Shown here in pieces: positions 24,682 to 26,524 of a DNA stretch of 26,524 nucleotides. The stretch comes from an uncultured Alphaproteobacteria bacterium (GTDB lineage Bacteria; Pseudomonadota; Alphaproteobacteria; HIMB59). The position numbers were made by a program, and so were the translations under genes. Every line of letters begins with the position of its first letter. Position 1 is the stretch's first letter. The stretch lies in NCBI GenBank assembly GCA_902632575.1, contig CACPCY010000008.1, positions 1 through 26,524 of the forward strand. Direction: 5' to 3'. The notes under the pieces are model-generated. The model made no database searches. It was not told the DNA's origin and was given only the letters and a program-made list of their open reading frames with translations.

Positions 24682-26524
24682 TTAGAAAGAGGTCCCAATT
24701 GAAAAATTAAATTCTCTTGTTCTATCATTTTTATTTTTATCAATTGGTATTGCATAAGAAAGTGAAATTGGACCTACTACTGTTAAAATATCAAATGATA
24801 TGCCTAATGAGGATCTAATATCGATTTCAGTATTATCAGTATAATCACTATCCCAAATAGAACCAAGGGTATAAAATAATTTTGTATAAATATTATCTTT
24901 ATCATCAAATAGGAATGAACCACCATATCCGATGGTGCTAGTAAAAAATTTATTGCCTCCTATATAAATATTACTTTGTTTAGGACCTATACCCCTAAAA
25001 TCGTATCCTTTAAAATTTAAACCACCAAGACTAAATGAATTTATAGTACTAAGATTTCCATCTAGTGAGTCTGCAAAGCCTAAATCATTTGACAAAAATG
25101 CAAATCGATTTGAATTTTTGAACTTTTTATAAATATCATTTTTAATAACAAACTTATAATAACTGTCATCAGATATATCTTTGGGTGAATATTCAAAGGA
25201 TATACTATTAGTTGTTCCGTCAGTAGGATATAAAAAATCATTTGTACTATCTTGTCTGATTGATGAGCTAAGAGTATAAATATCGTATTCACCGATATTA
25301 TCATTTATAGAAGAGATATCTTTTTTTGCAGAATGTCTATCAGATTTTTTATAAGACAAACCTGTTGATATATTTATCTTTTCGTTATAATCAAAATTTA
25401 TACTGTAACTTAATCCAAATTCATCAGTCTTAAATCCAAAGGAATTACTTAAATCTGTTTCATTATTGAAAATTGAGTAACTATTTTTAATATTCGAATT
25501 CGAAACTGGGTACTGAATAAGTGAAATACGAAATAAAATATCTTCTTCATTGCCAGTAAAAGTAGTTTCAAAGCTATTACCTGATCCAAAAATATTGTCA
25601 TCTTTTGCAGAAAACGTTAAACCAGCACCATAGTCACCAGAAAATGTACCACCAGCCAGAAAACTACCAGTCTTTTTCTTTTCTTCTATGCTTATAATAA
25701 TATCAGATTTATCATTATTTGTTTCACTTGTTATGTTAACTTTGTTTATATATCTATTTTTTGATAAATCCCTCTTAGTTACAGAAAGTAAATTATTATT
25801 GAAATAGTCACCTGGTTCAAATAATAATTGAGATCTTATAGTTCTATCTTTTGTAATATTATTTCCAATTATTTCGATTTTATTAATTGTAGAGGGGACA
25901 ATTTTCTTTTGTTTAAAGTATAGTCTATTTGTATTAGAAACACTTTCAAAATTAGACACATAAACAGTGTTGTAAATATTGTTTTTAATTAAAATTTTAT
26001 TAGTTTTATCTATAAAATTATCAATAATTGTTTGATCATAGTGAGAGTCGTTTTTGGATATTTTCTCTAATAGTATTTCAAAATTTTTCTCTATTAAATC
26101 AGATACAATTAAATTAGATGAGTCGATTTCAATAACGTTTAATTTAACTCTATCGCCTTCTTTGATAAAGAAATTAACAGTATATTTATTGGATGAAGCT
26201 TCAACAAGGTTAAAATCAACATTTACATCAAAAAAACCCTTTTGTTTATAAAAAGATTTTATTTTGTTTACATCAAAATTAAAGTTTTCGATGTTTAAAT
26301 TAGAACCAGAAGTAAAGATATTATAAAAATTTCTAGATTTTGAATTAATTAGTGATAACAAATACCTATCGGAAAAATTACTATTACCAATAAATTTAAT
26401 TCTATTAATTTGAGATTGATTGTTCTCAGTAATTACATAAATTAAATTTACTCTATCACTTGAATATTTTTCTGTAGAAACAGTTATATTTGTATTATTG
26501 AAACCTTGAGATTTATAAATACTT
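24682..26524 (-). CDS. bamA: Outer-membrane protein assembly factor BamA, N terminus outside the window
   Basis: Omp85-family core of the outer-membrane beta-barrel insertion machine. About 613 residues are visible; the frame stays open to the window edge, so the start, signal peptide and first POTRA domain(s) are missing. POTRA-type segments include INRIKFIGNSNFSD near 26390-26430 and the last POTRA at about 25686-25884 (INKIEIIGNN, then LLFEPGDYFN). The barrel begins near TGSFLAGGTFSGDYGAG and ends in ...IGTSF, with the terminal Phe of the beta signal. The L6 motif is FKGY at about 25003-25014, instead of the usual VRGF/Y. It lies six bases upstream of lpxD. Confidence 0.95.
   Translation of the reverse strand, partial: SIYKSQGFNNTNITVSTEKYSSDRVNLIYVITENNQSQINRIKFIGNSNFSDRYLLSLINSKSRNFYNIFTSGSNLNIENFNFDVNKIKSFYKQKGFFDVNVDFNLVEASSNKYTVNFFIKEGDRVKLNVIEIDSSNLIVSDLIEKNFEILLEKISKNDSHYDQTIIDNFIDKTNKILIKNNIYNTVYVSNFESVSNTNRLYFKQKKIVPSTINKIEIIGNNITKDRTIRSQLLFEPGDYFNNNLLSVTKRDLSKNRYINKVNITSETNNDKSDIIISIEEKKKTGSFLAGGTFSGDYGAGLTFSAKDDNIFGSGNSFETTFTGNEEDILFRISLIQYPVSNSNIKNSYSIFNNETDLSNSFGFKTDEFGLSYSINFDYNEKINISTGLSYKKSDRHSAKKDISSINDNIGEYDIYTLSSSIRQDSTNDFLYPTDGTTNSISFEYSPKDISDDSYYKFVIKNDIYKKFKNSNRFAFLSNDLGFADSLDGNLSTINSFSLGGLNFKGYDFRGIGPKQSNIYIGGNKFFTSTIGYGGSFLFDDKDNIYTKLFYTLGSIWDSDYTDNTEIDIRSSLGISFDILTVVGPISLSYAIPIDKNKNDRTREFNFSIGTSF

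Noticed and set aside
24365..24685. 106-codon plus-strand frame rich in hydrophobic residues, antisense to lpxD
   Set aside because: Antisense of AT-rich Lys/Asn/Asp codons produces Phe/Ile/Leu-rich frames by chance; lpxD is clear on the other strand.

Overview
The window is AT-rich (by eye well below 35% G+C), almost entirely coding, and built of conserved housekeeping genes in orders typical of Alphaproteobacteria. These include pdhA / lipoyl-fused pdhB / pdhC / lpd / lipA next to eno-ftsB, tpiA-secG-pyrG-kdsA-eno, trpEGDC-moaC-moeA-lexA downstream of a PpiD-like gene, and bamA-lpxD-fabZ-lpxA-lpxI-lpxB. LpxI in place of LpxH and a lipoyl domain fused to E1-beta also fit that class. The low G+C, zero to few-base spacing and short gene forms suggest a streamlined, probably free-living (for example marine) lineage. 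I cannot name the genus. I see no tRNA, rRNA, CRISPR array, insertion sequence or prophage.

Layout. (1) Bases 1-6700, plus strand: C-terminal part of enolase, ftsB, the pyruvate dehydrogenase complex (pdhA, pdhB, pdhC, lpd) and the first 234 codons of lipA. (2) A junction near 6686-6698 where lipA breaks off inside its coding sequence and the N-terminal part of enolase begins on the opposite strand. (3) Bases 6658-10654, minus strand: eno N-terminal part, kdsA, pyrG, secG, tpiA. (4) A 31-bp divergent gap, then 10686-20665, plus strand: ppiD-like, trpE, trpG, trpD, trpC, moaC, moeA, lexA, gltX, gltA, all touching or overlapping. (5) Bases 20637-26524, minus strand: bamA (5' end outside the window), lpxD, fabZ, lpxA, lpxI, lpxB, converging on gltA with a 29-bp overlap.

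The strongest anomaly is the eno/lipA junction. The two enolase fragments, at 1-733 (+) and 7182-~6690 (-), together make one nearly complete enolase; only about 15 residues (~46-50 bp) are missing. On an uninterrupted chromosome the order would be tpiA-secG-pyrG-kdsA-eno-ftsB-pdhA-pdhB-pdhC-lpd-lipA on one strand. The window therefore shows a ~6.7-kb segment flipped relative to its neighbours, joined at a roughly 9-11-base stretch that would fit both genes. This is either a real inversion that destroyed two essential-looking genes or, more likely, a chimeric join from amplification or assembly. The window starting only ~50 bp from the expected partner breakpoint supports an assembly-related cause.

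Functionally the window links central carbon metabolism (enolase, TPI, PDH complex, citrate synthase, lipoate), tryptophan and molybdopterin biosynthesis, SOS control (LexA), CTP and KDO synthesis, protein export (SecG, PpiD-like) and outer-membrane building (lipid A enzymes, FabZ, BamA). I found no clearly new multi-gene system. The items worth follow-up are the junction and several residue- or domain-level departures: a tandem E3-binding domain in E2, His-to-Ile in LpxA, Arg-to-Lys in the BamA L6 motif, and a degenerate PPIase region in the PpiD-like protein.
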